Of a stretch of DNA of 64,000 bases, positions 37,322-48,386 are shown in pieces. Below the pieces are notes generated by a model, which saw only the letters and a list, made by a program, of their open reading frames with translations, was not told the origin of the DNA and did not search any database. The stretch is from assembly GCA_033725935.1 (NCBI GenBank), contig MU867078.1, positions 496,001-560,000 of the forward strand, in the 5' to 3' direction. This stretch comes from Cladorrhinum sp. PSN259. Taxonomy: Eukaryota; Ascomycota; Sordariomycetes; Sordariales; Podosporaceae. Position numbers and translations under genes: made by a program. Every line of letters starts with the position of its first letter. Position 1 is the first letter of the stretch.

Positions 37322-38522
37322 ATGCCGTCGACGGTACCTTCCCGTGGTGGTCCAGGCGGACGACCTTCCGCCGGATTCATCAGCAGAACCAGCAACAGCG
37401 TCGCGGGACCCAGTCGCAATAATGCCGCTATGGCTGCTAAGATGGCGCAAGGATTTGTGCCGAGGGTACCAACAGCTGGCGGTGGTAGTGGTGCGAGGGC
37501 CACTGTGAGTGGGAAGACTACGTTGAGTACGAGCGGGAAGCAGGGTGCGAAGAGACATCGGTATGGGTTTTTTTTGGTTTTTTTTAATCCTATTCTGTTT
37601 TGGTTGCGACTTTGCGGCTGCAAATTTTATGCGATGCGCAGCGCAATTCACGATTTACGGATTACGACTCGCAAGTTTTGCGAAATTGGAGTCGCGAGTT
37701 GATTGCGATTCTCGAGCTTTTGAGCTTTAGAAATTTGGGGTATCACTTCTTTGGAGTCGAAGTGTTTTGGCAGCGGATTTCGAGCTTCAGGAGACCCCTC
37801 GGCAGAAAGAACAAAAGCTGACATCAAATATAGCAAGGTCGTCAAGGACAACATCAAGAGCATCAGTACGTCATAGTTCGAAACGGAAGTTTTAGATGCA
37901 GTGTTGTGTTGCTAACGTGAAGGTTTACACTACCTACAGCCAAGCCTGCTATTCGGTAAGTTTATTATCCCCCTTGTTTATTTGCTTTAGGGGTTGTGGT
38001 TGTCCGGTGGGTCGTGTATTACACCTTGGTGTAAGACAGGACTTCACCTCGAGTTAGGGATCGAGCTTTTTCTGCTTTGTCGGGTGAGAGTAAGCTAACC
38101 ATGGTACCCATTCACAGTCGTCTCGCCCGTCGTGGCGGTGTCAAGCGGATTTCCGCAACAATCTACGATGAGACCCGGCAAACTCTGAAGAGCTACCTTG
38201 AGCGTGTAAGTCCTTCATCATAGCTGTATTCTAGCTGTTTAAAAAGAAATGGTTTGCTGACGTCTTGCAGATTATTCGCGATGTCGTAACGTACACTGAG
38301 TACAGAAATTGCAAGACGGTTACAGTGAATGATGTAGGTTATTATCCTCTGTTTTATATTATACCTACCAAACGATACGCTGACTGACATTCTCTATAGG
38401 TCATCTTTGCTCTACGCAGGATCGGGCGTCCGATTTATGGGTTCGATCCCGAGACCCATTCCGGTCTTCCTTTGAAGGGCAAGCGCGGCGGCGTCCAAGA
38501 GAGTCAAGACATGGACGAGTAG
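37322..38522 (+). CDS. hH4v: Divergent histone H4 variant
   Basis: This has a histone H4 fold with strongly altered ends. Six exons (37322-37560, 37834-37865, 37940-37955, 38118-38205, 38271-38333, 38400-38522) join in frame to 186 residues, against about 103 for canonical H4. The core is unmistakable: AKRHRKVVKDNIKSITKPAI, RRLARRGGVKRISATIYDET, then LKSYLERIIRDVVTYTEY and KTVTVNDVIFALRRIGRP. By alignment K73, K77 and K81 match H4 K12, K16 and K20. The tail before them is about 61 residues longer, Gly/Ser/Arg-rich, and lacks the K5/K8 motif. K77 and K91 of H4 are replaced (N and R), and 25 residues follow YGF. Neurospora is known to carry an H4 variant gene; orthology is my inference. Its role is unknown. 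Confidence 0.93.
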
Positions 38523-39443
38523 TCACCTCGTCATGATTGCTTCTCTCTCTCTCTTTTCCTTGTCTTTTTTTTACGCTCAACTTCGATTTCTTTTTGAAAT
38601 GACTGGAGTTAACGATGATTCCCCCGGGTATATATGGGTCTGGTTGGTCTGTCTGTTCGGGTATGATGGGGGTTTAATGCGGGGTTTATGAGTTTACGGG
38701 TTTTTCTTCACTTCGGGAAGGAGGATTAAGTCTTTTTTTCTGTTTTTGTGTTTTTCTCTGGAAGTCCTATTCCTGTTATTCAGGTATCAGAGAAGGAAGG
38801 GAATGGATAAAGGTTCTGTCTTTTTCCATGTCACTTTTTTTTTTGCGGTGCGGTCTGATTCTTCTAGTCTTAACATTCTGAGACCGGGATCGCGATGAGG
38901 TTTTTATTTTACGGGGCGGTATGAGCATGGGATTGTTTTTTCCCCTCTCCCCTTCTTACTTATAAGAAGGAATATAAACCAGTCATAACAAAGTTCTCAG
39001 TAATGGAACCAAGTACTTTCTAAAGCAGATTATTTTGCTAATGAATTATATTTATTTATTTGATTGTGTTATTGTTGAGAACATGATTTCCTTTTAACGA
39101 AAGTTCTATGTGGTATCTCTGTGAATGATGTCTGTAACAAGGAAATTCGTAAGAGCCAGAAAGAAAGCCAGTTTGCTCTCCCCTCCTTTCCTCCTGCCTA
39201 AGTTATCCAAAACCTGAACCAAGATAAATTTATAATGGTTGGTGTCCTTTCCCTCAGTTAGGTAATATCCTGTGAACGAAAGCTTAAAAAAAAACCCAAA
39301 AAAACCCGGCCTTAATCCATCCAAATCACCCACCACCCAATAAAGTAATTAGTATAAAAAAAAACGAATGCTGGCGCCGCCCGCCCGTATCAAGAAGAAA
39401 AACGAATGTTAAATCAACCCACCCCTTTATACAAGGTAGGCAT
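38523..39443. other. Intergenic between convergent genes
   Basis: T-rich DNA with the 3' UTRs of the histone variant and the acetyltransferase. The one minus-strand ORF (39106-39336) has no domain. Nothing else is seen. Confidence 0.5.
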
Positions 39444-40340
39444 TCACCTCTTCCTATTACCACCCCCACCAAGCTCACCCACAGCGCCTTCAAGCGCCCT
39501 GGCAGCCCTCATCTCCCCCTTCCGGAACCTCTTATTGAACATCTCGGGTAAGACCATGACGCTATTAGCGTGTTCCTTTGCAAATCCCACTTCGGCGTCT
39601 TTTCCACATCTTTCCCTCGTGATCTTAACTGCTTCTCTCAACATATCACCTCCCACACCCCTTCCCCTGTACCGAAGTCTGACAGTCCAAGCGCGAATAA
39701 CTCCTTTCCCACCCGGTCCCTTGAAGCTAGAGAGACTACCGCGTGCTCTATGTCTCTTTGCTCCCGCTCCATTCGTGGAGTCTGCTGAGCCAGGTCTGCC
39801 GGGTCTTTCGATGCGCAGAACCGTGGCGCCGATGATTTCTCTGCCGAAGCGGGTGCCGATTATGATGTCTTCCTCTCCTCCTGAGGAGTCGGATGGCTGG
39901 AGCCAGTCCCAGTTTATTTTCTCTGCGGCGCGTAGGTACCCCGAGGTGAAGGAGCGTATGGTGATTAGGTAGATCATGATTACTCCGCCGAGCAGCATGA
40001 CCGTGGTGCCAAAGTCGCGATCGTACTGAGGAGTGAATTTGGGGGAGTACCGGTATACTGCCGCGAGGACTGCCAGGAGAGAAACGAAAGGGATTGGGTG
40101 GAAGATTGCATTGTAAGCTGCTTGTTGGCGCTGTTGGGCGATACTGTCCGCTACGAGTTTAAGGGCTGCGACTTTATCTGATTTGTCGGTTAGGATTTCC
40201 AGTGATAGAGGTGGGATGTCGTCATCGTCGTCGGCAACGATGGGAGCGTTGGTTGCTAACGGTGAGGGAGAAGCGGACCGTTGGCGTGCGAGTGTTGTTT
40301 GGGCGGGACCCAGGTTGGGTGTTGATACGTTTGATGACAT
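39444..40340 (-). CDS. Membrane-anchored GNAT-type N-acetyltransferase
   Basis: A 298-residue single-exon protein. Residues 1-60 are disordered, with PNLGPAQTTLARQRSASPSP and a DDDDD run. Two hydrophobic segments follow (IFHPIPFVSLLAVLAAVYRY and FGTTVMLLGGVIMIYLITI, about residues 75-120). A GNAT-like domain comes next: IGATVLRIERPG, then GVIRAWTVRLRYRGRGVGGD, where RYRGRGVGGDML matches the acetyl-CoA pyrophosphate loop R/QxxGxG/A. The C-terminus is basic. The layout, two helices before a catalytic domain, suggests an enzyme facing one side of an internal membrane; substrate and membrane are unknown. The frame stays open upstream to 40667, but the ATG at 40340 fits the protein-like start. Family call is good, function inferred. 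Confidence 0.82.
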   Translation of the reverse strand: MSSNVSTPNLGPAQTTLARQRSASPSPLATNAPIVADDDDDIPPLSLEILTDKSDKVAALKLVADSIAQQRQQAAYNAIFHPIPFVSLLAVLAAVYRYSPKFTPQYDRDFGTTVMLLGGVIMIYLITIRSFTSGYLRAAEKINWDWLQPSDSSGGEEDIIIGTRFGREIIGATVLRIERPGRPGSADSTNGAGAKRHRARGSLSSFKGPGGKGVIRAWTVRLRYRGRGVGGDMLREAVKITRERCGKDAEVGFAKEHANSVMVLPEMFNKRFRKGEMRAARALEGAVGELGGGGNRKR

Positions 40341-40746
40341 TGCGCTGTGTGGTAGGACGAGGTTTGCGCGGAGAAATGTGAAGAATGCTGTTGGAGATGT
40401 AGATGGTAAGCTTTTCTGATTGTGGATTAAGCTATGCCGATGTAACGGTGTGATGATGATGCTGTTCTTGTGGTGGGAATAATTTTTTATTGGCCCCACA
40501 GCTTTCTCCGAGCGTGGCACCTTGTAGGGTTGCAAACAAAAATTATGAATGATACGGCAGAGGGAAAAGGAATGATCAATGTAAATAACCATTGAAATTG
40601 AAATGCAATGAGATCTCAATACTTCTTGAATGCCGTTGCGGGGTGACGATGATTTTTTCCTTGCCAAGTGAACAAGCTTAAAAGGAGAGGGGGAGCATCC
40701 ATCGCGGGGTATCTTTTGTGTCGAAAAAAAAGAATAAAAAACTTAC

Positions 40747-40976
40747 CAGTGCTCGTCTTCAGAGCAGGCATGGCATTAATCCTGTCTACAATCGAATTTG
40801 AATGACAAGCATTCAAATCGAGCTCGGTAATGGTCCCCGTACTTGAGCCGTCCATCTCACAAGTTGAATATCCGTATCCGAACCCGTACGCGGGGCAGGC
40901 GGTGGTTGTGGCCTTCAAATTCGGAGATGAAGGAGACGGCCGCTGTGGGCGTCGGCAGTGAAGGGGTCCGGCACGC
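40747..40976 (-). other. Candidate internal exon, small Cys-containing peptide or spliced leader
   Basis: On the minus strand a GCTAAC branch and CTTCAG acceptor precede 40976, and a strong GTAAGT donor follows 40747. Between them one frame is open for 76 codons, including TTTACPAYGFGYGYSTCEMD and TITELDLNACHSN. The phase in and out is 1. An upstream donor GTGAGT near 41182 and a downstream acceptor CATTCAAG near 40627 would complete a spliced transcript, and the latter joins in frame with the open stretch leading into the acetyltransferase. It could be a separate small gene or a long leader of the acetyltransferase. No homology is recognised. Confidence 0.4.
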
Positions 40977-43582
40977 CTGAAGCGAGAAATTTGTTAGCGT
41001 GTTTTACAAGGGCTTTGGTTTTGTCCCAGCCCTGTGGATATCCCACTCCTTTTTTTGCCGTCATCAACACCCTCTTCTATGTCAAAGATATTGCTTGGAT
41101 ATGAAATGTAGATGAGCAGAGGATTGGGGAGGGTAGCAATGGAGACTGGCGAGAAGCAACATAAATAAAAAGGAGCACTCACATTATAATTTGGGGTATG
41201 CCGAGACGATCCGTCCTATGATGCAAAGCAAGTTTGCTTTTTCCCAGCAGCTTGGATACTGCCTGGATACTGCTTGGATCTTGGATCCGTTGGATGTTGG
41301 GTTATTAAAAAGGAGGGGGAGGAAAGATAAGCACAATCTACCACTCGGGAGGGGACATCAAAGATAAAAAGAGAAGAAGAATATATTATTCTCAAGGTCG
41401 TCCAGCGCCTGGATGGGTGAAAGAATAACGATGATAATAATAAAAGGGCAAATAAGAAACGATGGGCGTCTGTAGGGCCTCTTTATTATCCAGGATCTAG
41501 GGAGGACCCCCCGTGCTCTCAAACAAACATCTCGGACAACGGGGTCCACGGAGGGTCTCGAAAGACGGAGACCCAGAGCGGGAACGCTGGGGGATCGTAG
41601 GATCCAAGGTTCCCAATGGACTCTCCCAATCGAGGCCTTACCAAGGGCCCGAGATGCATGCTGATGTCGCACTGACTTGAGGTTTGATAAGGTCGATAAG
41701 ACGACTAGGACCAATCACTTGTAATTCCAGGGTGGCGCGGGGGCCCAAATGGCCAAACAACGACGCCTCTCCGGAGCACATGCGATGATGCAAGTGATGG
41801 CTCGTGATGATGTGCCAAGTGGGCCATGCGTGCGGTGGTGCGCTTGTTTGGCTTGTTTCGAGAGCGTATTCTTCCAGTTGCATTCGCTCGCTTGTATTGG
41901 GCAGAATGTGTGGGATGGGCTCACTAGCGGTCAGAGAATGAAAAGATAGCATTGCAGAATGCAGATCGATCTCATGTTGGATGCTGTGATAGGTCGCGTG
42001 TTTCTTGACCCTCCGAGCCAGAGGATCTGCAGTGCTCCCCATCCAAAATCAACTTGAAACAGAAACGGCATGCTAAGCCGCGCCTGAGCCATATCTATAG
42101 AAAACAATCCCGAGTGCTGCTGAAAATGGCACACAGTAATAAATGTAAAGAAAACGACGCTGACCGTTGGTGGCTGTTTGAGAGTTAGTGTAGTTTCCCT
42201 GGGTTGGTGTCAGTACTTTTCCCACCGAACGGACCCCGCCTTTAGCAACTTGCCCGCATCGACCGTCAAAAAAGCTTGGTGCGATTCTCAAACACCAGGG
42301 GCGCCGCCTCCTGCATCGTCAAGGTTGCGGTGGAGCGTTCTTCAATTCCATTTTGGGAGTCCCTCTTACGTTGCCCTCTCGGTTCGACCTGTTCAAAAAG
42401 TGAAGATGAAACTTGAACAGATGTCAGTGGGCAGCGGGCGCTAGCGCCATCCCGAACATCTCCATCGAGAGCCGACAAGGAATTCCCAGCAAATGGAAAA
42501 GCTGGCTTGGCCCTTGAAAAAGGATGGACCAGGAACCCCTCTGCAGTCAGGAGAGCTGCATGCAAAAACCGAGCCGGGTTCTCCAGATTTCCAGGACTAG
42601 TTTGCATGAAACAAACTGGAGCAGGACCTCGTAGCTCAACAATAAGAGCTCTCAGTCCCGTCTCCCATCGAATGCTGTGTTGTTGGTGATTTCATCCTCA
42701 CCCCGCTTTTGGTTCGACTCGTCACTCGTCTGTCCAATATGGGCGTTCCAAACTGTCGGGGTCCGGCAGGTGGGAACCACGGGCACTCATCCCATGTTGG
42801 TGGATGAACCCCCGCGCAAAGTCACTCCCCAGGACTTGTTCTTATCCCCTACGGTTGCAATCTGCTCAGCTGGATGGCCCGGATGCAGGACTTTGTTGCG
42901 CAGAGAATCCGTGATTTCCCATATCAGGAGTTACTACGGTATGTTTCCGCAGTCGTTGAGGTCGGCAGATGGTCGTTATCGGCTGCCAATAGCGCTGCCA
43001 AGTCCCAGACGTTCGGAAAGAAAATCTGCCTTGATGGATCGGCTTGTTCGCGTTCGATTGGCCCGCTGCACAAGCCACAAGCGGTGGGAGGCAGAATTAG
43101 TTTTCACATAGGGACAGATGGCAGGCACCTGGCAGATTGTGCTTTTCTCCAAACAGCTTCCCACGTTCTTGGAGAGGCAACCAATCCGGCGACGCTCTCT
43201 GCCTACGGCGCCTGCCGCCTCGAATCATCTGCAATCCCACCTTAAACCTGGAAGTCCTACCGAGTCCTAAGCAACACGAAGCCTGCTGTGTTGTTGTCGT
43301 CCACATACCCCATGAGCAGCGCTATTGCGTAGGACCTGACTTTTCGCAACTCTCCCGTCCAACCCAAGGCCTCCAGTCATCATCAATTGTCCACCGCCGC
43401 ATTTCTGGAAACCGACATCAAATAAAACTAAAATGGGTGGCGGAACTCTCTTCTTTGCAGCGGGTTAGGTTCTTTTTTCACGTCGCATTTGTCATTACTT
43501 CTTGCTTTCCCGTCAGTCACCTGCTACTAGTTGCTTGTCCCCCGCGAATCCATTGGCGCTCAGGACCAGGTAGGCGACCAAA
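40977..43582. other. Intergenic between acetyltransferase and C2H2 gene
   Basis: About 2.6 kb of divergent upstream DNA. It includes an ATG-started 134-codon ORF on the minus strand (42042-41638) with ordinary composition but no domain, which I leave uncalled. No repeat or RNA gene was recognised. The end nearest 43583 is the C2H2 gene leader. Confidence 0.45.
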
Positions 43583-46500
43583 ATGGACACCAAGAAACCT
43601 TTTGCCTCCCTCCTGGAGGACCATACCCCGGAATCCAGAACGGTGACGCCGTCGTTTAGCTCACCGTCTCTCTTCCGCCCCGGCCATCGCTCGATAGACG
43701 GCGCCGGCTCGAGCTCCGAGGGCTCGTCGGCGCTGCTCCAGAATGTATTCGGTTATTCCAACAACCACAACACCACTACTACAACTAGCAACCCCAACAT
43801 CCTGTACCAGGATACCCATGGCCAATCCAAGACGCCGGTCTTGTCCTGCGTGTACGTATATGGCACTACATCTGATCAGGTGTCAAGGCACCACAACTCT
43901 AACCCAACTGTGTAGATCCAAAGATACATATCCAGAGGACTGTGCGCAACAGAGATTCATAGTCTGGGCAGCCGTAAAACGCAATGAATCCTTACGCAAG
44001 AATCCAGAAAAGAAACTAGAATGCCCCTTACTGAAATGTGACCAACAATTTGGAAACCACGAAGCAATGCTCAAGCACCTCGCCGCCTGCACGTACCTTG
44101 CTGAACGTGAGTACTGGTGTTACGATCATATGAAAGTGGAACGCTTCGACGACATCAAGTGCAAAGGTTGTTTGGGACACAATTCCAAGAGGAGGAAAGT
44201 TTTGTCAATGGCCAAGGGGTTCTTCCACAGACTGGGTCATAAATCAAGGAAGGAGCAAGGAATCGAATATAGTGAGGACGATCAGCTGCTACCACCACCG
44301 CCGAGTTACGAGTCGATTGGGCCCCTCTTAACCGCCAATGGAAATATCATCACCGAGCTGCCGCCAACCGAGATTCTGGAGGCTGACTCAACCGAGGTTC
44401 CTGTCCCTCAGGCTCAACCTCTCACAATCACGGCACCCGATGGCATTGACCCTCAGGCCCTTCTCGTCCCAATGACACCAGCAGTGCCTGAGCTCGACTC
44501 GACCATGATGTCCTGGGCCTCGATGCCTATCCCGATTCCCACCATCCCACAGCCTTTACCAGGATTCCAGGCAGACGATAACAGGGGGGCATTCTTCAAA
44601 CCAGCCCTGCAGGTGAACACAAACGGCCTCCAGCCACGACGACCATCACCTCGACCAGTCGCTCGCCCTGTGCCGGCTGCGCCGCGCAGCAAAGGCCTGT
44701 CCCCGAGCTCCTCAGTGAGGTCCACTGCCAGTACGGACTCAACTGTGAGCACCGACTCAACCATGAGCACCGATTCTGCCATGAGCAACGACTCCAACAT
44801 CAGCATGTCAAGCAATGGCAGTTCTTTAGTTTCTCCCATATCTAACTATAGTGCCGACTGGACCATGGTTTCTGGAATGGAAGCGCACAAGACGTCCCCA
44901 GTTGATAAAATCATGATCGACAACCCCTTTGGAGATCAGTTCACGTACAACGACCCGCTGCCCGAGTTCATGCCGGACGTTTATGAACTTCCCGCCGATT
45001 TTCCTATTTCCAGACCCGAGGACCTCTTGACCACAGCACCGCTCTTCACATTCGATACCCCAGCCCCGGCTACCTATCCATACGCCCCCGAAATTAATCT
45101 TGCAGACGACCCAGTCGAGTTACTTGCCATTGAGGAAGCCACTGTCGGCCAGACTGACTCTTGCTGCTCTGAAACCAAGTCGTTAGTCAGCTCGGCATGG
45201 GATGCTCTTCAAGAGCACTATTTGGCATCCATGGTCAAAGTCAGGAATCTTCAACTGAATCCCCTCTCCCAGCAACTCACCTCCATGTCAATTGGAACGA
45301 TGGCCAAGGTTGGCCTTCGGACACTTCGAGGACTGCTGAATAGCCAGAGACCTACATCAGCTACCGACGCGCTCTGCCTTGTACATCTCGTGTGCGCCTT
45401 GTCCTTGGCTGTGTACGAGGAGGAGGCTGCACAGCGTGTCAAGGACCTCTATTTACAATCGTTATCATATATCAACAACTTGCCACCAGATGATCGAGAC
45501 TTTTATCATCAATTGGCTGATATTATCTGGCAACCGCCGGATCTTGCTCAGGCCGATGTCAATAATTATCTTTTGACTTTGGGTGCGTTGTCATTTGATC
45601 GGAAGGGCAAGTCGCCTGACGTATTAGCTGATGCGCTTCTTACCACGGCTCGAGATTTCTTGGATAGTGAGTCCCGATTGCCCTTGACATCTTCATATCA
45701 CACGAACTAACCATGTCACAGAAATGGAAATAACCCTATTATCAGGTCAAGATTTGACGACACCGCCCGACGTGCAATTCTTGGACTTGAGCAACAAACA
45801 TCTTCAAGATTCCATTCAAACCGGAGCGGTGAACGAGGCGTTGACGGTCGCAGTTAGATACACGCTTGAGGCACTTGTGAGGGAGTTTGGTGATGCCACG
45901 ACGCTCGTCAGCGAGTTGGAAGCCGTATATCAGAGGCTTCTCAGCGGCGCCATCACCAGCGTTCGAAGGGTGGAGATTGAAGTCCTTCATGCTGGCCAGG
46001 TTCGTCACAGCTTCTCCCATCAAGTTTAGAAGGCGTACTAACGATTACTACAGAAGTGCGTCCTAAACACACGTTACTTTAGCAGTTTTGTTCCAACCGT
46101 CAGGCAGGCCTGTGATCAGATCTACAGCCGTTATGATGTGGGAACATCACGACGCAATGACTATCACACTCTCGGTATCAAAGCCATTGAGAGCCTCATT
46201 CCGGAATTTGACAATAACCCCGGTCCAGGAGTGCCAGACCTAGCCCTAGACGACTTTGACGCTTTTCTCAATGACATGAACAATAATGAATTTATTGACC
46301 AGACTGGGCTGCATACCGTTCAAGCTCACTCGGCAACGACGTCTCCCGGTGACGGCTCCTCCATTGGCCAAACCTTGACTCCACCGTCGGAACGACAGGC
46401 AACGTCAGCAGCCGATCAGGCAGAGCAGCAAAAGGTTGACCCTCAATCATGCTGCGAGATTTGTGGATACAAGCCCAAGGGAGATCCTCAGTGGTTCAAG

Positions 46501-46707
46501 GGATCAATGGCCAAACACAAGAAGTTGCAACATAGCAACGCACCGCCGCGGATTTTCAAGTGCCCTTATCCTGGCTGCACCAGCCAGTACAAGAATCGGC
46601 CGGATAATTTACGACAACATCAAATCGAGAAGAATCATTTTGTTCAGGGTGATGATATTACGCCCAAACGACCAAGCAAGAGGAAGAAGGTTGATAGGGA
46701 GGATTAA
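43583..46707 (+). CDS. C2H2 zinc-finger protein, probable regulator
   Basis: Four exons (43583-43851, 43916-45666, 45722-45999, 46054-46707) join in frame to 983 residues. Near the N-terminus is a Cys/His cluster LECPLLKCDQQFGNHEAMLK with HLAAC (about 120-145), followed by a second pair-rich stretch REYWCYDHMKVERFDDIKCK. The middle is low-complexity, with STASTDSTVSTDSTMSTDSA as a small Ser/Thr/Asp repeat, then helical regions such as TKSLVSSAWDALQEHYLASM. The C-terminus holds two fingers: SCCEICGYKPKGDPQWFKGS to HKKLQH, and FKCPYPGCTSQYKNRPDNLR to HQIEKNHF, then a basic KRPSKRKKVDRED that could be a nuclear signal. It is probably a DNA-binding protein; its targets are unknown. Confidence 0.87.
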
Positions 46708-47282
46708 TTGGATTTCAGAGAGGATTTGCGTATTACACCAAGTGCTGGTGTATGGTTGCTGAATAATTGCGGGCGCTTTAGTTTTGATACTCGTGATACC
46801 ATTTGTTCAGCAGGTTTTCAAAGGCGGTTTCTACAGCATGGCGTTAAAGGATGGGAACACTTTCTAGACATGGGACCAATGGGTTTTTGGTTAATTCGGA
46901 TATAAATCCGGGATTGCTTTTTGGTAATGGGCAAACAATTGGGTATACAGGAAACAGCATTCTGGAGAAACAACAAGTGTTTCTGGGACTGAATATATAT
47001 ACCTTGTTCTTCTGCTGCATCTGACAGTACTTCTTCAGGTCCATGGTTCAGATCAACTGCATTTTGGACACAAGTGAGTGGAATGACAGACCATGCGACC
47101 ACCCCTTTATGAAGGCCCCGCGCCATGAGAAGTGGGGGATAGATGGGCAACGGTAAAAGGTGCCAGTCATCAATCATGTGATCCCCCAGCTTCAACGCCC
47201 GTCCACTTACAGTCGTCGCCATCACCGTTTCACTTGAGTAGGAATAGCCAGGCATACGATGAGATCAACACACACAACCAAA
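46708..47282. promoter_or_regulatory. C2H2 gene 3' region and radical SAM gene promoter
   Basis: Non-coding; no ORF with recognisable content. The 20 bases before the radical SAM start are CA-rich (ACACACAACCAAA), a typical fungal start context. Confidence 0.45.
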
Positions 47283-48386
47283 ATGTTTTCAGCTCTTCCT
47301 CGTACACTCCTTAGACGAGGAGGACACCCTCTCACTTTACTCAGACCACCACCCCGCGCCAGGTCCCTCCACCTCGCCCCTCCCTTCCTCATCGAGCCTC
47401 CATACATACCATCCTACCTAACGCTGCCCCCAACCTCTGTCCCACTCAAAAGATCACTTGCACATTCACACTTGTCAAACTGCAACCTATGCCCCCGTCT
47501 CTGCGGCGTCAATCGCTACCAAACCACGGGACTATGTCTCACAGGCGCCACGCACATAACTGTCAACACCATCGCTCCGCACTTTGGCGAGGAACCGTGC
47601 ATCCAGGGGCACAACGGCTCGGGGGCCGTGTTTTTTAGCAACTGTAATCTACGTTGCGTCTTTTGCCAAAACTACGACATCTCGCATCCCCATTCTGGTA
47701 AGAAGACGGGGTTCGAACTGACGCCGAAGGAACTGGCTGGCTGGATGGTTAAGCTGCAGGACGTCGGAGGCGTGCACAACATCAACTTTGTCACGCCCGA
47801 GCACGTCGTGCCTCAGGTTTGCTTGGCTATACTGGAGGCCAGAGAGATGGGAGTGTTGAAGATTCCGATAGTGTACAATACGAGCGGGTACGATTCTCTG
47901 GAGTCGCTGAAGATGCTGGACGGGCTGGTGGATGTTTACATGCCTGATTTTAAAGTGTGGAAAGCCGAGACGGCGAAGAGGCTGCTGAAGGTTGAGAATT
48001 ACAGCGAGTGCGCGAAGGAGTCGATAAGAGAGATGCAGAGGCAGGTTGGGGATTTGTGTTTTACCCCCGACGGAATCGCGGCCAAGGGGGTTCTGGTTAG
48101 ACATTTGGTGATGCCTGGTCTGGAGGATGAGGGGGGCGAGATTATGAGGTGGCTGGCTGAGGAGGTGAGCAGGGACTGCTTCGTGAATATTATGGAGCAG
48201 TACAGGCCTGATGCTCACGTTGGGAAGCCCCCGTCAAGGACGAAGAAGGAAGGGGAGAAGGAGAGGTACGCAGAGATAAATCGGCCCGTTTTGAGGGAGG
48301 AGGTTTTGAGTGTCAGGAAGGCGGCTGAGGATGCCGGGCTGTGGAGGTTTTGTGATCCGCCTAGGCATGATGGGTTCAATATCTAG
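47283..48386 (+). CDS. COG1313-type radical SAM protein (PflA-activase-like), mitochondrial presequence
   Basis: Radical SAM enzymes use a 4Fe-4S cluster to split S-adenosylmethionine. This 367-residue, intronless protein has the cluster motif CX3CX2C at Cys121, Cys125 and Cys128 (SNCNLRCVFCQNYDIS). A second cysteine set precedes it, SNCNLCPRLCGVNRYQTTG. Downstream are NFVTPEHVVPQV, VYNTSGYDSLESLKMLDGLV and DVYMPDFKVW, all typical of COG1313, the uncharacterised relatives of pyruvate formate-lyase activase. The first 36 residues (MFSALPRTLLRRGGHPLTLL onward) are Arg/Leu-rich without acids, a likely mitochondrial signal. A second in-frame ATG at 47259 has a weaker context. No glycyl-radical partner is visible here. 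Substrate unknown; prokaryotic ancestry is inferred. Confidence 0.88.
   Translation: MFSALPRTLLRRGGHPLTLLRPPPRARSLHLAPPFLIEPPYIPSYLTLPPTSVPLKRSLAHSHLSNCNLCPRLCGVNRYQTTGLCLTGATHITVNTIAPHFGEEPCIQGHNGSGAVFFSNCNLRCVFCQNYDISHPHSGKKTGFELTPKELAGWMVKLQDVGGVHNINFVTPEHVVPQVCLAILEAREMGVLKIPIVYNTSGYDSLESLKMLDGLVDVYMPDFKVWKAETAKRLLKVENYSECAKESIREMQRQVGDLCFTPDGIAAKGVLVRHLVMPGLEDEGGEIMRWLAEEVSRDCFVNIMEQYRPDAHVGKPPSRTKKEGEKERYAEINRPVLREEVLSVRKAAEDAGLWRFCDPPRHDGFNI

Noticed and set aside
41638..42042. 134-codon ORF on the minus strand
   Set aside because: It has an ATG start and ordinary composition but no domain and no splice or conservation evidence. It is comparable to chance ORFs in this window.
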